A stretch of 64,000 nucleotides of DNA from Onchocerca lupi (lineage: Eukaryota; Nematoda; Chromadorea; Rhabditida; Onchocercidae), in the NCBI GenBank assembly GCA_028564675.1, contig JAOVVO010000237.1, positions 1-64,000 on the forward strand. Reading direction: 5' to 3'. Below, piece by piece: positions 1 to 11,445 of this stretch. A program made the translations under genes and the position numbers. The notes under the pieces were generated by a model. That model worked only from the letters and a program-made list of their open reading frames with translations. It was not told the origin of the DNA and searched no databases. Numbering within the stretch: position 1 is the first letter of the stretch; every line of letters begins with the position of its first letter.

Positions 1-28
1 TTATTATTATTATTATTATTATTATATC

Positions 29-62
<34 letters not shown>

Positions 63-878
63 GTTATTAATATTACTTCTTTGCTTTTGCAATTTATAAA
101 AAAATAACGAATCCTAGCATTTTTAATTAATTTGAAATTGAATGCAAATATTATCATAACGATTAAATCCACAAAGAAAGCAAACTAGAATGCATTTATT
201 TAATAATGTCAAACCATTCTGAGGAAATTATTTCCATAACAATACAAAAATGCTTTTCTTATTATCAGCAAATTAATTAATTTTTTGAAAATTCTCAAAA
301 AAAAAAAAAAAATAAAAAACAAAAATGATCGAAAAAGTCTCATATTTTCTCATAAAAAAAAATTTATATATTAATTAGTGTTCAATAGAATTATTATTAA
401 CAAAATTTACTGATTATAAAATAATAGTTGTTAAATTATAACTGAGGAACTAATTATTGCTGAAAAAGTTTATGTGTTACTAAAGTAGTAGTAAAACTTA
501 TTATAAGAATAATTAATTAGAAGTAAAATGGTAATGAGTTATTTTATTAATTTAGTAAATTGCTACTAAAATACTGATCATTGTCAGGAAAACTTTATGT
601 ATTAATAAAACATTTTTGATAAATTATTACTAGAATACTAATTATTAATAATGAAAGTTCATGTGTTAATGAAATGGTATTTAATAAAGCATCATGGAGT
701 ACTAATTACTATTAAGAAAATTTCATGTGTTAATTAAAAAGTATTTAATAAATTATAATTGAAATATTAATTGCAACTAAAATTCATCGCTGTCATTAAC
801 TTAGTATTTTCGAAATTACAATAATATATTTTGAAATTTGCGTGAATCAATAAAATTTCATATTGCTTCATTAACAAG
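1..878. other. AT-rich intergenic left edge with ATT/ATC microsatellite
   Basis: The first ~70 bases are an (ATT)n / (ATTATC)n microsatellite. The rest up to the tRNA is AT-rich DNA with several loosely similar blocks around 480-770 (an ACTAATTATT..ATG..TTAATAAA theme). No coding frame with family character was seen. Confidence 0.6.
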
Positions 879-950
879 TCCTCGGTAGTATAGTGGTGAG
901 TATCCGCGCCTGTCACGTGCGAGACCCGGGTTCGATTCCCGGCCGGGGAG
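879..950 (+). tRNA. tRNA-Asp (GTC)
   Basis: A 72-nt cloverleaf. The 7-bp acceptor stem is TCCTCGG paired with CCGGGGA (one T-G wobble), with discriminator base G. The anticodon loop is CCTGTCACG, giving anticodon GTC (aspartate). The T-arm contains GGTTCGATTCC, the standard internal B box, and the D-arm (TAGTATAGTGGTGAGTA) supplies the A box. There is no intron. A T-rich tract follows about 5 nt downstream and can act as the Pol III terminator. A second copy lies 1.2 kb away in inverted orientation. Confidence 0.96.
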
Positions 951-2157
951 GTCAATTTTTTCTAGTCACTGTTTCCCATTCTTGTTTATTCATGATAATT
1001 TAATAAGAAATAACAATGCTCAAAAAATTAGGCAAAGTTGTATTAATTTAACAGAGCTAGGGGTTACTCGCATTATTTTCTCGCAAAATTTTAATTGTTT
1101 TTTTAATAGCTGCACACTTTTTTATGTTTTTGTAAAAAAATTATCGTTGCTGTTATTTGGCACGTAATTTTCAGAATCTTTTCACCGATTGTTTTCAAAT
1201 TTTCATGCAACGTTGCATTCAAATAGGCGCTATTTTTTATTCAGATATATCTGCTTTTTTTTTTAACTTGCTATACTCGATAAAAGTAAGTGAGCGGAAA
1301 AAAGTTGAAAATAGATTTTTATCACACAAAGGCTAGTTAGGAATAGATTAATTTTTATCACACAAGCAAATAATATTCGAATTCAATTGTTTTTCTTAAA
1401 TCCAAATATATCAAGTTAACTGATTATTAAGTTATTTGCATAACAATCTATTATCAGGTTAATATTCCTTGAATTGGAAATGTTTATCAAAATGCTTTGT
1501 GATAATATGCCATCGTTTGTAATTGTTGGAATAATAATAACGACTGAAGATAATAATGATGAAAATGATTGACAATGCTGAAACATAAACAGAGATTTAT
1601 ATGTATTAAAAATTGAAACAAACTAAAAAAAAATTTCGGAATTAATCGACTGAAAGTCAAATGATTCAATTCACCAATAATTAATCCTAATTAAAATCAT
1701 AAGTTGCAATTTAGCGATTTGCATGGTTATAATTATTTCTTTTTTTTTTTCAGGATTCTGATTTTTGCTAAATTCTATTATAATTTTGCGATCGTCTTAT
1801 TTTATAATCACTGTTTCTTTCGTTTTAGAATTCTGATTCCTGCTGGATTTTATCATCATTTCTATGATTCTGATATCATATCAAAGGTGAAGCGTTATAT
1901 TGAATAATCAATAATTGTGTTAACTCGAATATTTCGTATATTTTTATCGATATTTTTCTGTTTTAAATAATTTTCGAATAAAATTCCAAAAGAAATTAAA
2001 CGAAAATTTGCAGAAATCAGTTGTAATAAATTTTCTTAGAAAACGGATATTATACAAAATGACCCAAATATTTGTGAAAATTCCGCTATTTTATTTTCAC
2101 AGACATGAACGAAAGGAAAGTGTTACTGAAATTTCCCAACATTCGGTAAAATGTGGA
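951..2157. other. Spacer between inverted tRNA-Asp genes
   Basis: AT-rich spacer. Around 1160-1300 it holds a fragment resembling the left part of the Helitron-like repeats at 41.7 kb and 58.2 kb (shared CACCGATTGTTTTCAAAT, a GCATTCAAATAGGC-type block, and TAAAAGTAAGTGA). Nothing else recognisable. Confidence 0.5.
1160..1300 (+). mobile_element. Fragment of Helitron-like repeat (left part)
   Basis: It shares the block CACCGATTGTTTTCAAAT, then a CAACGTTGCATTCAAATAGG-type segment and TAAAAGTAAGTGA, with the element at 58.26-58.37 kb. A related arrangement occurs twice in the element at 41.7-42.2 kb. No coding part and no hairpin end is present here, so it is a truncated copy. Confidence 0.5.
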
Positions 2158-2229
2158 CTCCCCGGCCGGGAATTGAACCCGGGTCTCGCACGTGACAGGC
2201 GCGGATACTCACCACTATACTACCGAGGA
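2158..2229 (-). tRNA. tRNA-Asp (GTC), second copy
   Basis: Reverse-complement copy of the first tRNA-Asp, 72 nt, with identical acceptor stem, D-arm and anticodon loop (GTC). The one visible difference is in the T-loop: TTCAATTCC here against TTCGATTCC in the other copy. This is position 57, where either purine is tolerated, so the gene is expected to be functional. The two genes point towards each other. Confidence 0.95.
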
Positions 2230-2604
2230 CTACAAGAGCTGACCTGGAAACAAATACTTAAAATATTAATTTTTTCATTTTAAATGCTTTCCAATTATCA
2301 TTTATCATTAATCAATTACCGATCAAAAATCACTGTTTAAATCACGAAAATGAAAATTAGAGCAAATAAAAACTCTTTTTGATATTTTGTAATTTGTATC
2401 TCTCTTCAGAGCACATAAAAATTTTCTTTTTGATATTTTATAATTTGCATCTTTCTTCAAATTTTTATCTCTATTTGTTCTGTTTGCTTCCTTTTATTCC
2501 CTTTCATTAATTATTAGTTAATTAACGAGTTAATTAATGAAGCGAAACATGTTATGGTAGATGAGAAATGCAAGAAAATGGCATTTAATGGAATGAAAAG
2601 TTTG

Positions 2605-2681
2605 CATATATGTATGTATGTCTGTGTATGTATGTGTCTATGTGTGAGCATGTGTGTATGTGTGTATGTGTGTATGTATAG
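2605..2681. repeat. (TATG/TGTG)n microsatellite
   Basis: Imperfect run of TATG, TGTG and TCTG units, about 75 bp. Confidence 0.85.
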
Positions 2682-3638
2682 CTATGAAGACACACACATA
2701 CATAACAATATTGAGATTAGACTTCAATGGCCAGAAAGTTTGGGTATTTTAATTTTTAAATACAAACCGATATTTTCAATTGCTGTAAATCTTTTCTTTT
2801 TTTTTTTGTATTAGAAACTTCGTTTACTGTTGAATGTTTGAATTATTTCTTGAATTTTTGGTTAATTGGAAAAAGTTGAAAATTACAATATTGTCAGACG
2901 AAAAAAAGAGCAAAATTTAGAGAATGTGGAAGAAGCCGAGAACTTGAAAGTATAGATCGAGAACAAAAGAGTCAAAATCGAGTCGAGAATATAAAAGCAA
3001 AATTTGCGGATGTAGAAGTAGAAATTCGAGAAAGTCGAGAATGCAAAAGTAGAAATTCAAAATATCGATGTAAAAATGAAGAATTTCATAATAAAAAGAA
3101 AAAATACTGATACAAGACAGAAAACATGGAAAAAAAAATTGATAACAAGCATGCCGATCTTTTTTTTTTTTTGTTTTTCGTTTTTCCCATTCACCCAATT
3201 TTCAAATTTGTTACAGTTCATTTTTCTCTGGGATTTTATTACTTTCGAAAAATCGATAATATAATTCTGTAATATTCATTTTAAAATTTGTAAATTCAAA
3301 TTTAAAATTAAAAAAAAAACAATTTCTAATTAAAAAAGAATGAATAATTATTGAAGATTTATGAATTTAAATTTAAAGTCAATATTCCAAGTTTAAATTT
3401 CACTGCCACTTTCCTACTCTACCCTTCTCTTCCTGCCATACTCTCTCGTCAAAATAACCTTCAATTTTGAAATTGTTGACATAAATATTATCGATTTTTC
3501 GTCGATAACAAATTTGCCACCTATTCTTTGAGCTTCATCGTCTATCTTCATCCATGATTATCATTCATTATGATCATTCCATCCGTTTCTCTTCTAAATA
3601 CATTCTCTTTTTTATCCTTCCATCATCTCATCTTTTTA

Positions 3639-3742
3639 TATACGTGTATGTGTGTATGTTGTCTGCTTGTATGTATGTATGTGTATGTGTATGTGTGTAT
3701 GTGTATGTTGTCTGTCTATGCGTATATGTGTATGTATGTATG
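3639..3742. repeat. (TATG/TGTG)n microsatellite
   Basis: Imperfect TATG/TGTG tract with two TTGTCTG(C/T) interruptions. Confidence 0.85.
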
Positions 3743-4589
3743 TTACCGCGAATCACATAGCTGTCCTAATTATTCTGTGTCGATTAGAAAGAGCATAATG
3801 CTGTTGTCGAACTGCTTTTTCCGATATCATTATTGTTGTAAATGATTATTATATCAAATTAGATCCAAAAGTAACTTTAGGAAATTGTTAATATATGAAG
3901 TAATTCCTACATTGAACTTTGAACTTTGCACTTTAACCTTGATTTTGAATTCTATTGCAGCTTTGTCGTATCATTGATTTGTTTATTGCTAAATTTGCAT
4001 ACTTTTTCTTTAAATATTTTTTAATAGGTTTATTTTAATTATTACTGCTTGAGCTTTTTGTATTTTTACCTGTCAATTGAAGTTTTATCAAATTTTGAAT
4101 GAAATTTAAAATTATTTAAAAAAATTATTCTGTTTTGATCTGAAGATTATTACAATGAATTAATTAAGCGATGATAATAATTTTCTAAAGCAATTAATTA
4201 ATCGATTATTGTAAATGTTACAAGGATCGATTATTATTATTATCGATAGATTTAAGTTTTTTATAAATATGAATTATATTATAGCAAATTTGAATTTTAA
4301 AATTTAATGAATTTAATTGAGTATAATTCATGTTTATGATCAAATTTCTTTATTCCAACAGGAATATTAATCCCGAAATTCCTGAAGTGAAATGATTATC
4401 CGGTTTTCCTTATGTATTGCAAACAGTGAACTTCATACGGCAATCATGCGTTTTCTATTTTGTTCTACATCATCCCACGCATCACTGAGACGTGAAATAA
4501 TTGAAATATTGCACATATCACGGATTTTATTTTTTATGCAATTTAAAAAATTTCTTTTTCAGATTTTTGAATTAACTGATTGTAACAAA

Positions 4590-7236
4590 ATGACCGATCA
4601 TCTTTATATGTATCGCTATGACGATAACTTACATGGTATGTTAATTTAAATAATTTCATAAAATTTTCCACAAATTTCAACTTAAATTTTATGGCATATC
4701 TTCAAAAATTGGATTTTAAATATGAAAATGTAATTGAAATTTAAATTTTTGATATAAACTTCAAATCGTTTTTTTTTCTTTTTTTGTTCTCTTCAACAAA
4801 AATATTAATCCCAAGATTTTATAATATCATTTGATTAAAAATTATTTTTTATAAAATGAGTTTTATATAGCTACATATGCGATTTCTGTTTGAATCACTT
4901 TCATTTACTCTTATTTTTATTTTCTCTAAAATTTAATTCTGAAAAGATATTTGATGAAAATTTCAAAATTTACAATACAATTTTTTTTTATGATCTTGAT
5001 TTGAAATATCTAGGTTACTTCAAGTAGGCATTTATTATATTTAACTTGTAATTTATCTTTTTTCTTTTTTTAGTTTTTCCATACAATAAATAATTTCCAA
5101 TTTTAGGATACGTTACAAAATATACTGGTTTGGAACCAAGTTGGACATCAGAAGATACGAAACGTGCCGTACTTTTTTCATTGGTACCAGGCGCATTATC
5201 ATTATGCGCCTCGTCATCATTTAGTAAGGAAAAAAATTTGATCGATTGGTGGTTGGTAGGTTTTCCTAATTATTATCAAATATTTTTTGCAATTAAAAGA
5301 ATAAAAGAAAATAAAATAAAGTAAAATAATAGAAGAAAAAAATGATTGTAGTTATTATGTACGTGATACATGAAAATGCTTATTACGTGCGTGATACATG
5401 AAAATGCTTATTACGTGCGTGATACATGAAAATGTTTATTACGGACGTCATATATTTTATTAAAATGATTATACTTAGTTGCATACTGCATGATATATGG
5501 TTGTTTTCATGAACAATTTAATGAAGTTATGAAAAGAAAAAAATATTTAAAAACTGTAAGAAAAAATATTGATCAATTTTTCTTGATTATTAATTTTATT
5601 TAATAAAATAAATATGGTGAAAATATTTTATTTATTTTTTCCAAAAAAAAAGGTGTTAAAATGGAAATTATGTAAAAGTAATTGATTTATATTTTCATAG
5701 GCATCAAATAAACCAAATTGGGCACCAAAAAATCCGGCAGTTTATGGATTAATCGATATTGCGACATTTGCGCCTCTTGGCTGTGCCTCATATATGGCAT
5801 ATAAATATGGCGGTGGTTGGTTTTTCTTTTCTTTTTTTTTTTAATTTCTCTTTTGGATGAAGTTTTATTAAGGATTTTGTTCATATATTAAGATTTACCA
5901 AATATAAATCTGTTAAATAATACGTTTTTTTTTTTTCTCGGATTTACGAATAGAATGATTATAAGCTAATTAAATTAATTACTGATAATCTTAAGTTGAC
6001 ATTTCTTGATCTAGTCCAAATGGAATTTAAATAAAATTTCTTTTTGTCGTAATAGTCAAGAGAATTATATTTTCCGAAAATTATGCTCACCCTTAATATG
6101 GCACATAATAAAAGCGCATAATTAAATAGCACTAATTCCTTGGCTCATTTTTATTATGAAATCATGCTATTAATTAAGCATTGCCAATTTGATAAACATA
6201 CATATATGTGCTAAATACTGGTATAAACATAGAAAAAGAAGATACAAGAAATAAAAACTTTGGAATAAATTAAAATATGAAATTTTCATTTGTTTAAGAT
6301 TTATTTATTTTTTTGAATTTTGAAGGTCTTCAAAATCATACAACAAAGGTAGCATTGGCATTTTATGGTGGTAGTATAATTTGTGCATTTCTTACAATGC
6401 CGTTGGTGAAGAGAAGGAATTATCTTTGTGTAAGTTTTTTTGAATTTTTTAAATTTTAAATTATTTCCAACAATATTTTTAGACTAATTAATTGCCTATT
6501 ATCATACGAAATATTTTGTGATATTTGCTTTTTTTTTTTCTTTTTTTTTTGTTCAATTAATTTTGCGTATAAATATTGAATTTGCTAAATTTACAAGAAA
6601 TTTTATTTTATATTCCTTTATATTATTGTATTTATATTTAATTCTAAACATGTATTCAATTTTCTGGTTAAATTTTCAATTTTTAGCTCTTCCGTAACAC
6701 ACTTATAATGCATTTGACTGGAGCTGGAGCAGCAATTGCATTCTTTAAGGTATATTTTATTTTTATGGCACTATATTTTTGAGATTCAAAAATTGAATAA
6801 ATGAAATTAATTTTCACTTAATTAATAAATTAAATTAGAGAATATTAAATAAAGTAAATATGCATACAATTTATATAATTCATCAGACATTAACATTTTG
6901 AGCTATTAAAAAACTATAAATAAATAAACAAAATGAATATTATTTCACTAATACTACAGAACATCCAATGAAATGTACTTTTCAGATGAAAGAAATATTT
7001 TCACAAATCATTCGAATTAATTTTATTAATCCATCAAAAAAAGTATTTCTCATTTCGTTTTTTTTTTTTTTTTTCTCTTGAATTATTTAAAATTTGTATG
7101 AAATATTTTGCAGATTAATCAAAAAGCTGGCTTATTAATGGTACCATACGTTTTGTGGACAGGCTTCTACACGTTCCTCACGTATTCTATGAGTAAAACG
7201 AATACATCGGAAGCATCTGAACGTTCAACTCTTTGA
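4590..7236 (+). CDS. tspo: TSPO/MBR family translocator protein, copy 1
   Basis: Exons: 4590-4635, 5107-5255, 5701-5815, 6326-6429, 6687-6749, 7114-7236 (199 aa). TSPO is a five-helix outer mitochondrial membrane protein that binds cholesterol and porphyrins. Family marks seen: a tryptophan pair (DWWL, aa 62-65), then NKPNWAP opening exon 3 (aa 68-74), PLGCASYMAYK in helix 3, and a final helix AGLLMVPYVLWTGFY. The C-terminus has LTYSMSK, which fits the CRAC cholesterol-recognition pattern (L/V-x-Y-x-R/K). A TTTTTCAG acceptor at 4562 lies 27 nt upstream of the ATG and probably takes a spliced leader. The phase-1 G|GT junctions between exons 3 and 4 are shared with the other copies. Compared with its neighbours it has a longer acidic/tyrosine-rich N-terminus and a serine/threonine-rich tail. 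Family is clear; exact termini are by-eye. Confidence 0.88.
5351..5451. repeat. 28-bp tandem repeat, 3 copies, in TSPO copy 1 intron
   Basis: About three near-identical 28-bp units (ACGTGCGTGATACATG + AAAATGCTTATT) in the second intron of TSPO copy 1. Confidence 0.85.
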
Positions 7237-8346
7237 ACTTTTCATTCTTAACTTTTTTTCTCTCCCCCTCCCTTCTCATTACATCTTTTTAATTGTTTCC
7301 TTTTCCCCAAGTATACAAATACTTTATTAGGCTACATATAATTCTTTATTTGTTGTAACAAATTTTTTTTTTCTTGATATTTCTAATGATTTTTGCAAAG
7401 CATACTTCGAATAGTTAGTGCTTTTGTTTTATTTTTTTTTCTTTTTTTTGAAAAATTTAAAAATTTTTCTATTAAATTGTGAAATTTATTGGAAAATATT
7501 TTTGTAACTGTTATATATATATGTAAAATCGTCAGATCATTTTTCTTTACTCTATATTTTGGAGCATCAAACATGCTAATTTTCGTTTTGTACATTTAAT
7601 CATCATTGGCTTAAAATTTTTATTATTTCTTTTAAAACGAAACTGGTTTTGAAATTAAATTTTGATCCATTTTCGATTCTGATATCTTCCAAAATTTTGT
7701 TTTTTATGTGAATTCTTTTTTATTCCTTTATATCATCATTATTTTGTATTTTTTTTCCATGTAATAAACTTTTTAGTACATTTTTCGCCACTTTTAATTA
7801 AAATTTTTCAATGAAAAAAGAAAGCGAAAATTGCGAATAGAAAATAATCATCAATAAATATTTATGATTGATCAATCATGACTTTGTTGTTGATAAATAA
7901 TTGTGATTAATCATAATTATGTAAAATATACATATTTATTGATACATTTGAGAAATATGTAAAGGGAATTTAAATTTACGACATTTTCGACTCAAATTTT
8001 ATTTGTTGTTATTTTTAAAATTTCCTAAAGCTAACTTAAAATATTTAAACATATTTACTAAAAGGCAAATATACTTATTGCAAAAATTAATTCATTTCAA
8101 ATGTTTGTTTGTTTACCTGTCTGATATTCTTTTTCGTCATTTGATAACGTATGGAAAATAGGTAATATTGAAATTGGCTTTTCTGATTTCTGGAATTCCG
8201 ATTTTTGCAAATTTTGAGGAAGAATAATAATAGTAATTGTCGATGAGAAACATTTGTGGAAGCTTTTTGCTGATGATTGAAACTTGGTATAGATGAATTT
8301 GATGAATACCAATAATACAGCTACTGATAATTTGCAATATCAGTAA

Positions 8347-8400
8347 ACCATCAGATAACTTCCCTGCTACTTCTATTTCACAGTAGGGAAGTTATCTGAC
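8347..8400. repeat. Short hairpin (inverted repeat)
   Basis: The arms CC(A/G)TCAGATAACTTCCCT and its reverse complement flank a loop of about 18 nt. The motif AGATAACTTCCCT also occurs in the dispersed-repeat copy at 30.4 kb, so this is the start of that element. Confidence 0.75.
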
Positions 8401-8850
8401 GGTTGTTGGTATTGGAAAATTGATCGAATATGGTGAAGTATGGAAAGTGCCGTTTGTGGAATATCGATTAGAGCAAAGATGGAATGTTTGAACCGTTCAG
8501 AGCAAAGATGGAATGTTTGAACCGTTCAGAGCAAAGATCGAATGTTTGAACCGTTCAGAGCAAAGATCGAATGTTTGAACCGTTCAGAGCAAAGATCGAA
8601 TGTTTGGACCGTTCAGAGCAAAGGATTGAATGAATGAATCCTTTCAGAAAATAACCCTTTTTACAGTGAAATTGTTTGTTAAATATAAATAAACTCTAGT
8701 ACAATTTGCAACATATTATAGAGCAGAAGAATGATAGTGCAAGAAGAGTTGCTTACTCCATTATCATCACCATAGCAACACATTTATGTTAATTATAGCG
8801 TAAAGGTCAAAAATTTGCTCATGTCAAGATAAAGTTTATTTCGTCATATC
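8386..8850 (+). mobile_element. Dispersed repeat family R1, copy A
   Basis: Aligns by eye with 55,978-56,520, 57,570-57,990 and (reversed) 30,250-30,540. Shared blocks are GAAGTTATCTG, a (G/T)GGAAAGTGCC block, TCGAATAT..GAT, GAGCAAAGGATTGAATGAATGAATC, ATGTTAATTATAGC and AAA(G/T)TTTGCT. No coding capacity was seen, so it is probably a non-autonomous (MITE-like) element. Termini are uncertain. Confidence 0.65.
8470..8614. repeat. 29-bp minisatellite, 5 units
   Basis: Five contiguous 29-bp units beginning AGAGCAAAGAT(G/C)GAATG and ending TTTGAACCGTTC. A diverged half unit follows (8615-8641) and runs into the sequence found singly in the other R1 copies. The array is therefore a local amplification of one segment of the element. 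Confidence 0.92.
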
Positions 8851-11445
8851 GATAATTCGAAAAGGAAAAAAAGAAAAAATGTTTCGATTTTCCCGACATT
8901 AATGATGATTCAGTGGAATAAAACAACGAATTAGTTTGATTGCTATTAGAACAAAAAGATGCTGCTTAAATTATCAATTGTATTTCAAGTTTATAAATTA
9001 TTGATCGCTATTCCGATTTTTAGTAGTTTGAGAAAAAAAAGAAAAAAAAAACACTGAAAATATGATTCAAACAAATAAAATGAAGCAATTCGATCTATGA
9101 TTTCTTTTTTTTTTTTTTTTTTTTGTTAGAATTCATGCAATATTTTTATTTTTTTTCTTTGCATTTTTGAATTGATAACCAGAAAATCTGGTGTAAAATA
9201 GCGAAAAGTGAAATAAACAAATAAAAATATGACATGGAATGATAATTCAAAATTATTTGGCCAATAAACTATTGCAAAATTAAATTATATTATGAAGTGA
9301 TAAAATTGATAAGAGATGAAATCAGTGAAATTTTCAACAAAATCAATTTTCAGTGAAAATTTCTATAATTCATTTTTGCAATTTCATTCGTAACATTTGC
9401 ATAAAAATGTGTACTAATGTTTATAAAACGTAATTTGTAACTTTCAAAGAAAAAAAAAAAAAAAGTTGACGGAAGAAATTTAAAGAAAAAAATTATGCAA
9501 ATATAAATTTTAGCATGCATAAAGATTCATAAAATGTACTTTACATTTTTGCATTATGTTATCAGCTGTTTTAATTAATTATGCAAGCTAAAAATTATTT
9601 TAGTAGTTTAATTGTTTAATAAATTGATGTGAAAATCTTTTGTATAAAATATAAACAAAAACAATGAAATACACTTATCCACGATATCAGGGAAATTCAT
9701 AAAATGCAGATTTTCAAAATATGCAAATATTATTGACATTTATAAAATATTTTCATAGAAAAATCAAAATGAATGATAGCTATTCTTGATATGACTGAAA
9801 TCCAATCAAAAATGACAAATAATATTTGGCATTTTGCATTTTATATTGAACAAAATCATTTTATAATGATCATTTTTTGAAAAAAAAAAAGAAAAAAATT
9901 CGAACCATTGACAAAATTTTTTTGATATTGGAATTTTCATCTCGTATTTTACATTTTTTTCATTTAATAATTTCCATTTCGCATTTTACTAATTTTCCAT
10001 ATTATATTTTATTAATTTATACATTCCTGAATTGATGCAGCATTAATACTCTTGCCTAAAATTACTCATATAATTGCTACCCACAAAAATAGGCAAATGA
10101 ATGATACACGGAAAAAAATTTTAAAAGTCCAAATAAATGAAATATAATCTAACCGAACTTTGTCATACTTCATAGAAAAAAGAAAAACGAAGAAAAATTT
10201 TTTTTTTACTTAAGAAAATGCATAGCTTTTTATATTTTTTAAAAAGATTTTTATAATTTTAATTTGAAATGAAAAAAATTTTTTTTTTTTTTTTTTGCAA
10301 ACACTTTGCTAATAATCGAACTATATTCATTTTTCTTTATCTTAATGCCTAATTTAGAGCCATTTTAACAACGTACATAAGCAAAGTACTAATTCATAAT
10401 TGTTCATTTCTTATTATTAGTATTTAAGTTTAAAGTTTGTTTAATAGTAATTTTTGAATTTTAACATTATTCATTACATTTTTGCAATATTCAAATATGC
10501 TATAAATCAACTTCTTTTTTATTCGATTTGTTTGAAAATTTCCTATGATAAAGATGAATAAATCATTTTATTAAGAAATTTCTTCTATTTAATTACTAAT
10601 TAGAATAATTTCACACTCAAATTCGTCTTTTTTTCTTTTTCTGTCTAGAAATTAATTGTTAACAAAAAAAAAAAAAATATGTATGTATTAAAATTTTCTC
10701 CTCTATATCAGAAAAATTTAATTCATAAATTAAAAAAAATTTTTTTCCTTGTCTTTTTTTTTTTCATTCTTCTTTATTTCTTATGATATTTATCGTGGTA
10801 TTCCGGTTCATTCCTGATTTGATATTTTCTGGTATTCCGAAAAATATCATCATTATATCATTAAACTAATCCACAAAACTTATCAGCATTCTTCTTATCA
10901 TTCCAATTTAATTTCTATTAAACGTTTAATTTTTAATAGATATGCAAAAATGAAAAATTTTTGCTAATTATACAAAAATAATTTTTCACATAAACATTCC
11001 AATATATTATTATTGAAATTACTGCATTTATCAAAAATTCGCTTAGCAAAAATTTGAAATTATCAAGAAAAATGTAAAACATTTTGTTTGTTTTTTTTTT
11101 TTCGACATATTAAAATTTTTGCATAGTCTAAAAATTTTTTTTTTATTTTTTACAATTTGAAACTTTGTGAATATTTTAAAAAAAAAAAAAATCATTAAAA
11201 TTAATTCGAAAAACTTTTTTTTTTTTTGCAAAAGAAATAATGAAATGAAACATTTTTTTTTTTAAAGCAACAGCAATAATATCATTTAGCAAAATATTCA
11301 CCCTCCCAATCGATAATGTTTACAAATTGAAACTTGCGAGCATATTCTACATGCAACACTTCTTATTTTTCCTCTTCTTGCAGTATTATCGATTAGATTT
11401 CTTCTTCAGTTCGATTTAAATTTCAACAAATTTCAATCAATCGAA

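Larger units (their letters stand above)
2230..4562. other. Intergenic region with TG-rich satellites
   Basis: AT-rich DNA upstream of the first TSPO gene. It contains two TATG/TGTG satellites (2605-2681 and 3639-3742) and a purine-rich block at about 2920-3080 in which GTCGAGAAT..AAAAG-like units recur imperfectly. The short open frames here are translations of low-complexity sequence. Confidence 0.55.
7237..11445. other. Intergenic region between TSPO copies 1 and 2
   Basis: 4.2 kb of AT-rich DNA. It contains one copy of a dispersed repeat (8386-8850) with an internal minisatellite, a short hairpin at 8347-8400, and many A/T homopolymers. Around 11,500-11,600 is a GATC/GATA-rich stretch, which already lies in the first intron of copy 2. 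No gene was seen. Confidence 0.6.

Noticed and set aside
2917..3264. Open frames on both strands in the purine-rich block
   Set aside because: Low-complexity imperfect repeats (GTCGAGAAT..AAAAG); no conserved motif.
8470..8641. CRISPR-like array
   Set aside because: The 29-bp units abut with no spacers; it is a minisatellite in a eukaryotic genome.
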